Shown here: piece by piece, positions 11,570 to 21,006 of the stretch
Position numbering within the stretch: the stretch's first letter is position 1
How the letters are laid out: each line of letters begins with the position of its first letter
Origin: Conidiobolus incongruus B7586
Taxonomy: Eukaryota; Entomophthoromycota; Entomophthoromycetes; Entomophthorales; Conidiobolaceae
Assembly: GCA_000697335.1 (NCBI GenBank)
Contig: JNEM01008753.1
Span: forward strand, 1-24,355
DNA length: 24,355 bases
Direction of reading: 5' to 3'
The notes under the pieces: model-generated
Told to the model about the DNA's origin: nothing
Databases searched by the model: none
What the model saw: only the letters and a program-made list of their open reading frames with translations
Position numbers and translations under genes: made by a program

Positions 11570-12378
11570 AATTAAATATAAGATGCTAAAATAACGATAC
11601 TAATCGCAAATTTTTGAAAGGTTGTTTATATACCTTTATATACTAACAATATAAAATAATTGCGTTTTAAATTACTACCAAGTATCAATATGAAGTAATA
11701 TTTTAAAATTTGGCATTAGTTATATTTACTGTAAATTTTTATCAAATCAATTTTAAAACTTGAACTCAGCCTCGTTTTAAATTGGTTTTAATCAACAAAA
11801 ATGAATTACTATGAGAGAATAATAGTAGGAGTTATCTTTTAAAGGGATAATGACATATATCAACATGAATATATTTTTCCCATAGCATTGATTTATTTAA
11901 TTCTTTGATTCCTTCAATAATTCTTATATTCAATGTTTATTTTCAAGTTTCAATTTCCAATTGATATTAGTGTTAATAAAGTTGTTATATAATCAGCTTA
12001 TTAATATTGTTAAATAATGACCCTGTCAAGTGCTTATTTTCCAATTTTCAACTCCAAAACAGTTTGATATTGTCAATATTTCAAATATCAATATACTTCA
12101 TTAATAAAAATATATTTTTTTAATTTTAATAATTCAATTGGTAAAGTACTTTATTTGCGAAACCAACTTTTAAAAAACGTAAATTGTTTTTAGATTCTAA
12201 GAAATAAATCACTTGTTTCATATTTTAAGAGAACAAATTTTTATAAATAGATCAAGGTCTATTTTTATAATAATGATTTTGAATACCGGTCAAAAACATA
12301 GTGTATAATTACCTATTTTGTAATTATAAAATATTATCAATAATTTTTAAACGTTGAAAATATATTGCCGTTAGTATA

Positions 12379-12405
12379 TATATAACATATTCAATATGTT
12401 ATATA
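12379..12405. repeat. 27-base palindrome with 13-base perfect arms
   Basis: The left arm TATATAACATATT and its exact inverse AATATGTTATATA are separated by a single C at 12392. Short palindromes arise easily in AT-rich DNA, but 13 perfect pairs with a one-base centre is longer than others seen here. It could extrude as a cruciform or bind a dimeric protein; no function is shown. Confidence 0.7.
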
Positions 12406-12643
12406 AATTGATAGAAAGTTGTTTTTGATTAAAGTTTGATTAAAATTGGAATATAACTATCAATCCTTCATACCATCTCATAAAAATAAGAATATTGTAT
12501 ATAATATATAATTTTAAAAGAACGTTTTAGACAAATTGATTGAAGTGTTATATCTTGCTCATTTTTAACAGAATTCATAAACAATTCATCTCTCGGAGCA
12601 CCGTATCTTACTCATAATCCAACTCCTCAATTTTTAAAAAATC

Positions 12644-12649
12644 AAAAAA
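12644..12649 (-). terminator. T6 run, possible Pol III stop after the tRNA-like relic
   Basis: Six consecutive T on the minus strand lie about eleven bases past the 3' end of the tRNA-Lys-like sequence, the position expected of an RNA polymerase III terminator. T runs are common in this DNA, so it may be chance. Confidence 0.3.
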
Positions 12650-12659
12650 GATCTTGGCG

Positions 12660-12732
12660 GTCTTTGGTGAACTTAAAACACCAGCCTTACAATTAAAAGT
12701 CAGATGCACTAGCCAACTGTGCAATGGAAGCC
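12660..12732 (-). pseudogene. tRNA-Lys(UUU)-like relic
   Basis: The minus strand reads GGCTTCCATTGCACAGTTGG, continues through GCATCTGACTTTTAATTGTAAGG and ends near TTCACCAAAGACC. It matches the tRNA-Lys plan: an A box-like segment, a D-arm whose stem is still paired (GCAC with GTGC), and an anticodon loop CTTTTAA with anticodon TTT. The anticodon stem, the B box and the acceptor stem have decayed; the acceptor ends pair poorly. It is therefore probably a tRNA pseudogene or the head of an old tRNA-derived SINE rather than a working tRNA. The T6 run downstream fits a former Pol III unit. Confidence 0.55.
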
Positions 12733-13162
12733 TATCTTTTTTAATAAATTATATATATTTTGGTTGATTTTCATGATATGTTATGAATCGCTATTGTATT
12801 CTTAAAATTTGTGCCAAAAATTATGACCTGGTAGTCCTAATAGGATATTTATGATATTTGAACATTTTCCATATATTCAAAGTAAAAATCATAATGTAAA
12901 AAATGGCCTAAATAAACATTAAAACATTATAAAGATCCATCATAAACTGACATATTCAAGATTATTAATATTATGGCTTTAGTAAATATTTTCATACAAA
13001 GTAGATTAAATGAATATACTTCCTTCGTCAATATCGAATTATAACTTGTAACATCCCGAGCTATTATTTATTATTATAAAAATAGTAATCTATGTTTTTG
13101 ATGCATATTCAATAATATAAAATTTATTTTAAGTCAAATTCCTTATAACAAAGATATAGTAA

Positions 13163-13570
13163 TTAATCACACGTTGACTTATAATGAATTCTGGCATAAC
13201 TAAGAGCGTGACAGATATATTGGTCATTAGAATCATAAGCCTTCAACTTAACCTTATACTCTCCATCTCTCAAATCTACAACTGGAATTCTGAGGTTTTG
13301 ACGATGACCTGGGTAAACAGATTGATACTCCATTACCGTATCATTTTCCCCGATTGGAAGCCTTTTGAAATACACTTCAACTTTATGCACTCCCTCGTCC
13401 TTGATCTCAAACTCCAGGTCAAAGCCTTCAGGTGTATCACCGCAGTAATCGATATCGTGGTTAGGCACTATAATTGCAGATTTGATAACTTCATCAACAG
13501 CTTTACATTCTTTGGATGTAACACTTTGAAGTATTGCCAATATTGAAAAGAACCCAATGCACAATTTCAT
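13163..13570 (-). CDS. Small secreted cysteine-containing protein B, 135 aa
   Basis: Paralogue of protein A. The start was taken at 13570, which gives a clean signal peptide (MKLCIGFFSILAILQSVTS, about residues 1-19). The frame is open for 28 codons upstream, but the resulting N-terminus is not signal-like and sits in AT-rich DNA. Mature cysteines at 22, 43, 120 and 134 match those of protein A. The body also aligns: YCGDTPEGFDLEFEIKDEGV against YCPRPGHRINLDFDIENHGV, then VHKVEVYFKR, and RDGEYKVKLKAYD against EDGRYVFKVKVYD. A small beta-sandwich with two disulfides is plausible. The family is not recognised. Divergence from A is large outside the core, so the duplication is old or the genes evolve fast, as secreted effector-like proteins often do. 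Confidence 0.8.
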   Translation of the reverse strand: MKLCIGFFSILAILQSVTSKECKAVDEVIKSAIIVPNHDIDYCGDTPEGFDLEFEIKDEGVHKVEVYFKRLPIGENDTVMEYQSVYPGHRQNLRIPVVDLRDGEYKVKLKAYDSNDQYICHALSYARIHYKSTCD

Positions 13571-14442
13571 AATATATTCTAAATATTGTGAACTAAAAAC
13601 AATTTCAATACCCTTAAAAAACTTGACAAATCCCTTAAATAGTGAAAATACCAAGTCAATTAATTTTAACTTGCTACAAGTGTCAATTTAAAATTTATAT
13701 TTTTCAATATACCGAGATGAACCTTATTTAACATCTTGTAAATTATCTGATCATTTTTTAAGTATAAACACAATAATTCTATTTTAATAATTATATTCAA
13801 CATAAATATTTCATCAAAACTCTTTCAAATGAATACTTAGTAAACATTGATAATATATTTAAAATTCATAATTAAATATTTTTTGCAATATTTTTGAGGC
13901 TGAACTAAATAGTTTTAATATTAATTGGATATTGATAGAAAAAATTATTATAATATAATAATATTCTATATTGATTGGAAATTAATAGATTTTTAAAAAT
14001 TATATTGGTCAATTTATATTAAATAAAATTAATTGAAAATATATATTTCATAGTCATTTTAAAAAATATATTTATGATATAGTTATTTGAATGAATATTT
14101 CAATCTCAATTTTCAACCCAAATCAATAATCATTTGAAAAGACTGTAGAATATTATCAAATTTAAATATTTATATATATTAGAATAGAATTTTGTAGCTT
14201 TATGATTAGCTGACTTATATCATTAATCTAATTTTAAAACATTATTGTCATTTTAAAAAAATAATTGTGATTGAATAAAATTTCATTTAAACCCATATTT
14301 TTTGTTTTGATTCAATTACGTCATAAGCTCAAATTTAAAATCATCACCAAGAATTTTTTAATATCAAAAATATAATCAATTATAATCAAAAACGAAAAAT
14401 ATTTATTTTAAGACATATAACTAATACAATTTAAAACAAACT
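13571..14442. other. Intergenic stretch, divergent promoters
   Basis: About 870 bases between the divergently transcribed secreted protein B and the Rpn14-like gene. No gene, RNA or repeat was recognised; it must contain both promoters. Confidence 0.5.
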
Positions 14443-15813
14443 ATGGCATCAAGTCATTTCCAATCCATTTCACTACCTTATGACTGGCACTCAATCCTCA
14501 CCGACGAGTTACAAGGTCAAAGTGAGGAAGGAGTGAACTGTTGGTGTAATATTTACGAACCAAGTAAGCTCTCTATTAATACTAATATATCTTTTTAATA
14601 TTGATCAAGTGATTAGATAAATCTACAATTTATGATAAATTATCAATAACTAAAAAAGGTGAGGAAGAATTGCCACAAAAGTTGAAATTGGATTCGGGAT
14701 TTGAAGTGAATTGGAATAACAAAGTAAATATTCAATTAAATACTCAAATTGATAATTAACAATAATTTAGTATGAATTAGAATTCAACTTCGATAAAACT
14801 ATTAAAGTTCAAAGCTATAAAAAACTCTATGAAACTAATTTAAAATCCAACCATTTTGAACTCTCACCCCAACAAGAATTATTAGTTGTAGGTGGTGACA
14901 ATAACAAATTACAAATTTATTCCACTGAGGATTTTACACTCCGAAGAAGTTTAGATGGCCACTTTGGAGATATTAACCACTGTAAATTCTTTCCAAGTGG
15001 TCAAGTCATATTGAGTTCGGGTTCGGATTTTATGTTGAAAATTTGGTCTGTCCTGGATGGGACTAACCCTGTTACACTCAAAGGACATACTAGGGGAGTT
15101 ACATGCAGTCAAATCGTCCACAGGGGTTGGAACGTGTTGAGTTCTAGTTTGGACGGTACTGTCAAGCTCTGGGAGTGTGGTACTTCCAAAGTTGTGAGAG
15201 ATTTCAGGTTGGATGCTGGAGCTGTAAATTGGATTTCGTTACTGTCTAATAGTTCGGAGATTGACAAGTATACTCCTGAAGTATTGTCAGAAGAAGGTGT
15301 ACAAGGTCACTCTGTCCTCAGTTGTAATAATGATGGTTCTTTCAGTCTGTTGGATTTGAAATCTCCCAATCCCGTAAGTTTTGTATTGATATTTAAATTA
15401 TTATTTTATCAACAATTGATTAGGTCTTAACCCATAAAGAAAATTCTATTTCTTTAAATCGTAGTACATTCCTTACCAAATCTCAATCTCAGCCCCAAAT
15501 CGTCACTGGTGATATGGAAGGCAATATCCATCTACGAGACTTGAGATCACCCACCAATATTTTATTCACGTTCAAGAAGGACGACTATCCCATTACGAGT
15601 ATTTTGGAAGCCAATGAAACTTCAGTCCAAGGTCCCAAACTGGTAGTAGGTCACAAAGATGGTAGCATCAGTGATTTAATTGTGACATCAGATGGTTTCC
15701 AACTAACTGGCCAAAAATTTATCAATGAACTTTACGGTTGTGTCAACTTAGATTTATCCCAAAGTGATAAAGTTTGGGCATTGGACGAAAAGGGACATAT
15801 TTATGTATTTTAA
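14443..15813 (+). CDS. RPN14: PAAF1/Rpn14-type WD40 proteasome assembly chaperone, 406 aa
   Basis: Four exons: 14443-14563, 14617-14723, 14771-15373 and 15424-15813, with GT-AG introns of 53, 47 and 50 bases; the joined frame is open to TAA. The product matches proteasomal ATPase-associated factor 1 (yeast Rpn14), a chaperone that binds an Rpt subunit and guides assembly of the 19S base. Matching segments include an N-terminal EPNKSTIYDKLS (PGKPSLYGSLT in human PAAF1), then HFGDINHCKFFPSGQVILSS, SDFMLKIWSVLDG, LKGHTRGVTC and SLDGTVKLWECG. The last exon adds GDMEGNIHLRDLRSP and later blades. WD-type Trp residues fall near 168 and 210, and several blades of a beta-propeller are recognisable. 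The length is close to the 392 residues of human PAAF1. The start ATG is followed by the family's YDW segment. It ends 95 bases from the convergent FHIP gene. Confidence 0.9.
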
Positions 15814-15908
15814 CATAAAAAAAAATAAATTGAATATAATATAATATTATACTGAATTGATATTCTTCAACAAAAATCTTATCAAATTTTTATTATTTGA
15901 TTATTTAT
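15814..15908. terminator. Shared 3' region of convergent RPN14 and FHIP genes
   Basis: Only 95 bases separate the two stop codons. The plus strand has AAAAAAAATAAATTG right after the RPN14 stop, a candidate poly(A) signal, and the opposite strand offers AT-rich signals for FHIP. The two transcripts probably overlap at their 3' ends. Confidence 0.45.
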
Positions 15909-18117
15909 TTACATATTAATAAAACTGTCCCAACTATCTTCATCAGAAAAACTTTGATTGTCCACTTTGAAGCAGTGACTTCGAATTACTAACGCAACCA
16001 AAACTTCCTTCAAAAATTCTGTGAGAATAGTCCACCTGACTTCATCCTTACGCGAACTCTGCTTCAGAGTATCGTAACATGGGAATAAGTTCGGTGGAAA
16101 TTTGCCGTAGTCGCCTTCGGACCCATAGCCCAGGAGTTGTTCGAGCATGGTTAGGGGTAGGAGATTGAGAAGACTGGAGTAGATATGAGTGATTAGAAGT
16201 ACTTCCATCGGATGGAAGTCGAATAGCTCGTTAAGCCATGTGAGGACCAGAGGAATGAGTGGCAGTGGGATTACATTTGACTCGTCAATTAGATGCTTCT
16301 CTTCGTTCTGGTGGATGAGGTCCAAGTGGTGCGACTGATGATTGATAGAATTGGAATCAAATAAAATATTCAAAAAGTGCTCGTCGTGATTAGGAATTTC
16401 GTCCGGTTCCAACTGGTGAAGACCGTCAAGTAAACATTGACAGATGGGCTGCAATGGAGGTTGCTGGCTGTACATTGAGGAGGTGTCCATCGTCATATTG
16501 CGAGGTGTCATTTGAATTTGGAAGAAATGACCTAATTGACCATTGTTGACAAGTGTTATAATTAAATTAAAATAATGTAAATTTAAACTGCTGGGGGTAT
16601 TGTCATTGGGGCTGGGTGTAATTAATGAAGTCAAATGATGTAGAAATGGCGTCTATTTGATAATTATTAGCTAATTATAACCATAATCCTAAAAAATCTA
16701 TAATTACCTGAATTGGCTCAAACTTACCCAACAACACTCTGGACCACACGCGATATACCTGGGAATGGTGAGTAATTTGAATTAAATGAATTAAATATGG
16801 TAATCGTTGAGATGTCAACTCAGCACTAATACAAATATTAATATCAATAATAAATATAATATAGTGGTAATTACCTTGTAAATAAACTAGGAATCAACAC
16901 AGCCTTCAAAAAGTGTTGCTCAAATTGATTGATGACGGAATTCATTAATTCCTAAATCTTATAAATAACAAATAAATGAATCAGCATATAAAATTGTACC
17001 ATTTTCTTCAGCTTATAGCACAATGCCACCATCTGATGCCACCATCTGAACAAATACTCCAACCATCTGAAATAATTTCCTTCTAATTGCTCCAACTTCC
17101 TGGTTTCGTGCTTCAATTTAAACGTATCTACATTCTGAGGTTTTGGTGTAGAAATATTCGTTATCAATTTCAAATAATTTTCAATAGTTTTATCAACCTA
17201 TTAACCATTAATATCTTGCAAAATAAGATAATATTACAATACTCACAATATTGCCAACGATTGTTTCCACCTCATTTACATAATTCAACAATATGAGCTG
17301 CTTAATACCCACCAAATTCAATTTCTCCAATTTTTGAAAGTTGGTAATGAGGTTAGGTTCGTGAGGCTGATTCGGAGGCAGTTGATTCAATAGAATTTCT
17401 AATGGTAGAAATACTATCGGTATCTAAATTTAAATTAATTTTCGATGGGATGATATATGAGGGGTAAAATTACTTTGACGGTGGTATTTTGAGCTAATCC
17501 TAACCATCTCACCAATTTACTTTGTTCTTTAATCTGTGGCAAAATACTGTAGTACCTTTGCAAAAGGTTCGTATACTTCGTCATCAGTTGGTATAGAGTG
17601 GTCAGTTGGTTGTTCTGATTGAGTATTAGCGAAGGGTCCTTAAAATAAGTCATAATTCTATTATGCATCATCAACAAGAGTGAATGAATTGAAGCTGGCA
17701 GGTTAGGGTCGTTCAAAGGTAAATTTGGAATAAATGGCAATGTCATTGTTAAAAAATCTACAGTTGTTGCCATCATACCTTTAGGGGTCTATACTAATTA
17801 ATATCAAATAAAAAATAATAATTTTTTAAACTTACATCACTCTTGCCATACCCGATCAAAATACTCAAACATCTCTCATTATTTAAAAATTCCGAAATGG
17901 TCCCTTCTTTCTTCCCGTTCATTTGGATTATTTTGCTCAAAATATTGAGGTATTGGACAATTTGTGATAGTTCAATGTCCTCAATGTGGTTGATGTCATA
18001 ACATGTACTCAACCTGTCCCAGCATCTCTGCAACTGAATATGAATTGGTTCGGACGTATTGATCCCATTTTGGGCCTGAATTTTAGTGAATGTTTTTTTA
18101 ACCAGAGATTGGAACAT
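15909..18117 (-). CDS. FHIP / RAI16-like protein (FTS-Hook-interacting), 636 aa
   Basis: Seven exons on the minus strand: 17836-18117, 17474-17788, 17247-17423, 17000-17197, 16875-16951, 16708-16825 and 15909-16652. The introns are 47-55 bases, all end in TAG, and the joined frame of 1911 bases has no internal stop. The protein matches the FHIP (FAM160, RAI16-like) family, the third subunit of the FTS-Hook-FHIP complex that links dynein-dynactin to early endosomes. Matches to human FHIP2A in order: N-terminal W....CYDINHIEDIELS; then GKSDTPKGMMATTVDF (GKADCPPGMKQQVLVF), whose first junction falls inside the motif; PASIHSLLLMM (HRPVQKLIRLC); and FRWLEYLFRWWHQMV leading to FEQHFLKAVLIPSLFT (ALISFLSWFDY to ERFFIGVMEPQLM). 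The C-terminal exon continues the helical-repeat pattern. It is somewhat shorter than animal members. Family assignment is firm; the subfamily is not determined. Confidence 0.85.
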
Positions 18118-18329
18118 TATTGATTTGTACTCATTAATTTTTATAAATATTGTGTTATATTATTATATTAAGTGATATTGTAATAATTTGACTCTATTTT
18201 TAAATAATTTAATATAAAAGAATTATTATTATTATTGGAATTATCAAAATTCTCTAACAAAAAAACTAAAAAAGATTAAAAATAAATAAAAAAATTAAAA
18301 AGAATTTTCATAAATCCAAAAAGGATTAT

Positions 18330-18675
18330 CCCTTTCAATTGCTTTTCATTCATGCCAATTGGATTGTGGGACCATTCACCTCACTCGCAATAATTTAGCG
18401 GTAACAGTTTTGGTGCAGGAAATTGAATTGTATTACCTCCGTAACCAATGTTGTACGAATTGGCTTAAGATTAGATAATTCGTATATTGAACAGGAATAT
18501 GTAATAATAATCACGGATTGTGATAATTTTGAATGAATACAAGAATAATACTGGAATGGATGCAATTTGGTAATGATTGTTAAACCTGTGTGCAGATTTG
18601 TGAATATTGAAGGAGTGGAAGAGATGATTAGATAAAGCACTAATAAATTGGGTCTAACAGATAAAAAGTTCAGAG
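18330..18675. other. Unexplained, less AT-rich island next to the tRNA-Lys gene
   Basis: About 350 bases with visibly more balanced composition than the surrounding intergenic DNA. A 113-codon frame runs through it on the minus strand (18395-18736), but its first part reads through the tRNA and the product matches nothing recognised, so it is not called a gene. The plus strand has no convincing frame. It may be FHIP promoter and 5' leader sequence, or an unidentified non-coding RNA. No snRNA hallmark (U1-U6) or clear snoRNA box pair was seen. Confidence 0.35.
18355..18362. promoter_or_regulatory. CCAAT-box palindrome upstream of FHIP
   Basis: CCAATTGG gives a CCAAT on each strand, the minus-strand one about 240 bases upstream of the FHIP ATG. 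This fits binding by the HAP/NF-Y complex. A CCAAT at a similar distance precedes MOB2. The motif is short, so this is suggestive only. Confidence 0.3.
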
Positions 18676-18679
18676 AAAA
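18676..18679 (-). terminator. Pol III T4 terminator of tRNA-Lys(CTT)
   Basis: TTTT on the minus strand ten bases past the tRNA 3' end, with a backup T5 run at 18663-18667. Confidence 0.65.
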
Positions 18680-18688
18680 GACAAATTT

Positions 18689-18761
18689 CACCCAACGTGG
18701 GGGTCGAACCCACAACCTTGAGATTAAGAGTCTCACGCTCTACCGATTGAGCTAGCCGGGC
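18689..18761 (-). tRNA. tRNA-Lys(CTT)
   Basis: The minus strand gives a complete cloverleaf of 73 bases without an intron. The acceptor stem GCCCGGC pairs with GTTGGGT, including G-U pairs. The A box is TAGCTCAATCGG, the D stem GCTC/GAGC, and the anticodon stem TGAGA/TCTCA carries loop CTCTTAA, anticodon CTT (lysine AAG). The T arm is GTGGG TTCGACC CCCAC with the B box GGTTCGACC, and the discriminator base is G. CCA is not encoded, as expected of a eukaryotic nuclear tRNA. A T4 terminator follows. Confidence 0.95.
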
Positions 18762-19875
18762 ATACTTTTTCCTCTTTATGATTAACAAATCTTTTCATAA
18801 TTTGTTAATTCAAATTTTATTGTTAATTTTTTAATCAATTTTTCATAATATCACACTTTATTCAATAATTTGCCACTCTGTATCATATTATTATTTATAT
18901 TCTTTGACCAATTTTATTTTTATAATTTTTTTCCTTTTATGTTCTTGTCAATTAATTTATTCCTTAAATTTTTTTAAAATCACTTGGATTAAATTGGAAT
19001 TTTGATTTGGGTAACTGCTAATTCTCCCTTTAAAATCCTGGAGAGTTTTTCTTATTTTTTATTTTTATATACCTCGTATTGGTATTTATAATATCAAAGT
19101 TAAAGTAATATTTTTAATGAATCCAATCACTTCATACTCTTAACAAGTGTTATTTCAAAATACTCTACAAATATCAATATATTGATTCAAAATTTTATTT
19201 CACTTACAAACTTGAATTAAAATTTCATTATTTTTCATCAATAAAAATTAATTAGTCCAATCATATTCTAATAATATTTTGAATTCAAGCCATGAATTGA
19301 ATTCAGTGTTTGAACTTGCAAAGTAGTGAGAAGTTTTTCATCTTTGGAACTGAAAGTTGCATATAAGAAAACATCATATATCAATAAATATTATATTAAT
19401 ATTAAATTCATATCAGATATCGTAGTTATTTAGTTGATTTATGAAATATTTAAAAACATGTTATTTTGATTTGAGTTTTAAATTTTATTATAATAATAAA
19501 TTGAAAATTAAAGTCAATTAATAAAAGAAAAATAGTATGATTCCAAAATATTTTGAAGTATTATAACAATCATGAGTAAAAAACTCCTTTTGGAATATAA
19601 TATAATTGATAATTTAATGTTCAAAAAAAGATAGTTAAAAAACTATTGAATGACAATCTAATAAAAATCAAAGTTAATTGACAACTGAAACCAATAATAC
19701 CGATTTTATCCAAAGCATAATATTTTAAATAAATAATTGAATCAACTTGTGACCTTTAAAAATTCCACAAATTAAAATATAATTCAGAACTGATATATAA
19801 TTGTATATCAAAGATAAATAATATCTTTATCAAAACAATTTAATAAATTATCTTTTATTATTAAGTATTAAAAGT
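18762..19875. other. Intergenic stretch upstream of the kinase gene
   Basis: About 1.1 kb of AT-rich DNA between the tRNA and the kinase start. No further gene, RNA or repeat was recognised. It contains the kinase promoter; no specific element stands out. Confidence 0.5.
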
Positions 19876-20964
19876 ATGAAAACTTTCGACGAAATAGTTA
19901 ATTTCATTACTAATCAACCAAAATGCTACATAAAAAAATCCTTGTACTGCTTCAAGGAAGTGCTCGGCAGTGGGAGGTACGGACAAGTGAAATTGGCTGT
20001 AAGGGAAGATACTGGGGAGGAAGTCGCAGTCAAAGTTATACTAAAGAACCACGATGAGAAGAAGGTCGACTGTGTGAAGCGGGAGTTGAATATCCTGCAC
20101 CAGTTGGATCATCCCAACGTTATTAAGCTTTTGGATTGGTTCGAGTCCAGGGATAAGTACTATTTGGTGTTTGAGTTGGCTAGGGGCGGTGAGCTGATGG
20201 ATAGGTTTGTGTATAGGGGCAAGTACACCGAGGAGGATGTGAGGAATTTTGTCACCCAAATATTACATGCTGTCGATTATTGTCACGAGCGTCATATTGT
20301 TCATAGGGATATTAAGCCTCAGAATTTATTGTTCAAAGATTATGAAGAGGATACCAAAGTGATCCTTGCGGACTTTGGGATTTCTGCAGTGTGGGAGCAT
20401 GAGGATATCGGATTGACGACTATGTGTGGCTCCTACGGCTACTGCGCTCCCGAAATTCTGTTGAAGAAACCTTATGACAGTTCCGTGGATTTATGGAGTA
20501 TTGGAGTGACTATGTATGTGCTCTTCAGTGGTCGCATGCCATTCGACAAGCATGAGGAAGGGTCTCCAGAGTGGATGGAAGATATGTTGGAAGCGAATTT
20601 TAGCTTTGAAGGTACTGTTTGGGATCAAGTGTCCAACAATGCTAAAGAATTTATCAAAGCTTTGATTCAGCCAGATCCCAAGAAGCGTCCTACGGCTAAG
20701 CAAGCTTTACAACTTCCTTTTATCACTGGCAAACAAGTCTCCAACGTTGATTTATTACAATATGTCCAAAAGGGCATTGAAATCAAAAAGATAAGATCAA
20801 GAGCCCTCATAAAACTCAATGCTGTCAGCGCATTTTTAGAATGTTTAAATAGCAAAAAACTACCCAAAATCGATTCTCTAAATATTCATGATAATACTAA
20901 CGAAAAAACAGACACAAAATGCACAAACAAAGATATAACAATTACGAACGAAATTATTATATAG
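19876..20964 (+). CDS. Ca2+/calmodulin-dependent-type (CAMK) Ser/Thr kinase, 362 aa
   Basis: Intronless gene for a cytosolic protein kinase of the CaMKI-like group, which phosphorylates Ser/Thr substrates in response to calcium signals. All catalytic landmarks are intact: Gly loop GSGRYG at 31-36, VAVK with Lys53, helix-C Glu70, HRDIKPQN with catalytic Asp145, DFG with Asp166, and APE at 191-193. The activation loop has Thr181/Thr182 before CGSYGYCAPE, the position where CaMKK activates CaMKI. The CaMK-type F.G..W segment is present (SFEGTVWDQVS). After the domain (about 24-283) a basic-hydrophobic helix around 298-325 (GIEIKKIRSRALIKLNAVSAF) is where CaMKI enzymes carry the autoinhibitory and calmodulin-binding segment. 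The polar tail is low in complexity. A Chk-like or DCLK-like relative is less likely given the length. It ends 42 bases from convergent MOB2. Confidence 0.9.
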   Translation: MKTFDEIVNFITNQPKCYIKKSLYCFKEVLGSGRYGQVKLAVREDTGEEVAVKVILKNHDEKKVDCVKRELNILHQLDHPNVIKLLDWFESRDKYYLVFELARGGELMDRFVYRGKYTEEDVRNFVTQILHAVDYCHERHIVHRDIKPQNLLFKDYEEDTKVILADFGISAVWEHEDIGLTTMCGSYGYCAPEILLKKPYDSSVDLWSIGVTMYVLFSGRMPFDKHEEGSPEWMEDMLEANFSFEGTVWDQVSNNAKEFIKALIQPDPKKRPTAKQALQLPFITGKQVSNVDLLQYVQKGIEIKKIRSRALIKLNAVSAFLECLNSKKLPKIDSLNIHDNTNEKTDTKCTNKDITITNEIII

Positions 20965-21006
20965 CATAATTAATTTGTTCAGTATTTTATTAATAAATAA
21001 ACAGTA
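20965..21006. terminator. Shared 3' region of convergent kinase and MOB2 genes
   Basis: Forty-two bases separate the stop codons. The plus strand carries TTAATAAATAAACAG (about 20990-21004), with AATAAA signals for the kinase transcript. Its poly(A) site must therefore lie inside the MOB2 coding end, so the two mRNAs overlap in antisense. Confidence 0.5.

Larger units (their letters stand above)
11570..12659. other. Intergenic stretch between the secreted-protein genes
   Basis: AT-rich sequence with no protein gene recognised. It includes the presumed promoter of secreted protein A just right of 11569, a near-perfect palindrome at 12379-12405 and, at its right edge, sequence leading into a tRNA-like relic. 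Confidence 0.5.

Noticed and set aside
12130-12180. A stretch (CAATTGGTAAAGTACTTTA) recalling the D arm and anticodon arm of a tRNA
   Set aside because: The stems do not pair and no T arm or acceptor follows; it is probably chance in AT-rich DNA.
13571-13654. Upstream in-frame extension of secreted protein B
   Set aside because: The extension lies in AT-rich sequence, is absent from the paralogue and would bury the signal peptide.
16728-16733. A strong GTAAGT donor inside FHIP exon 6
   Set aside because: Using it would shift the frame; the GTAATT donor at 16707 keeps phase and the family alignment.
18395-18736. 113-codon minus-strand open frame
   Set aside because: Its first part is the tRNA-Lys gene read as protein, and the rest matches no family. 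It is kept only as an unexplained island.
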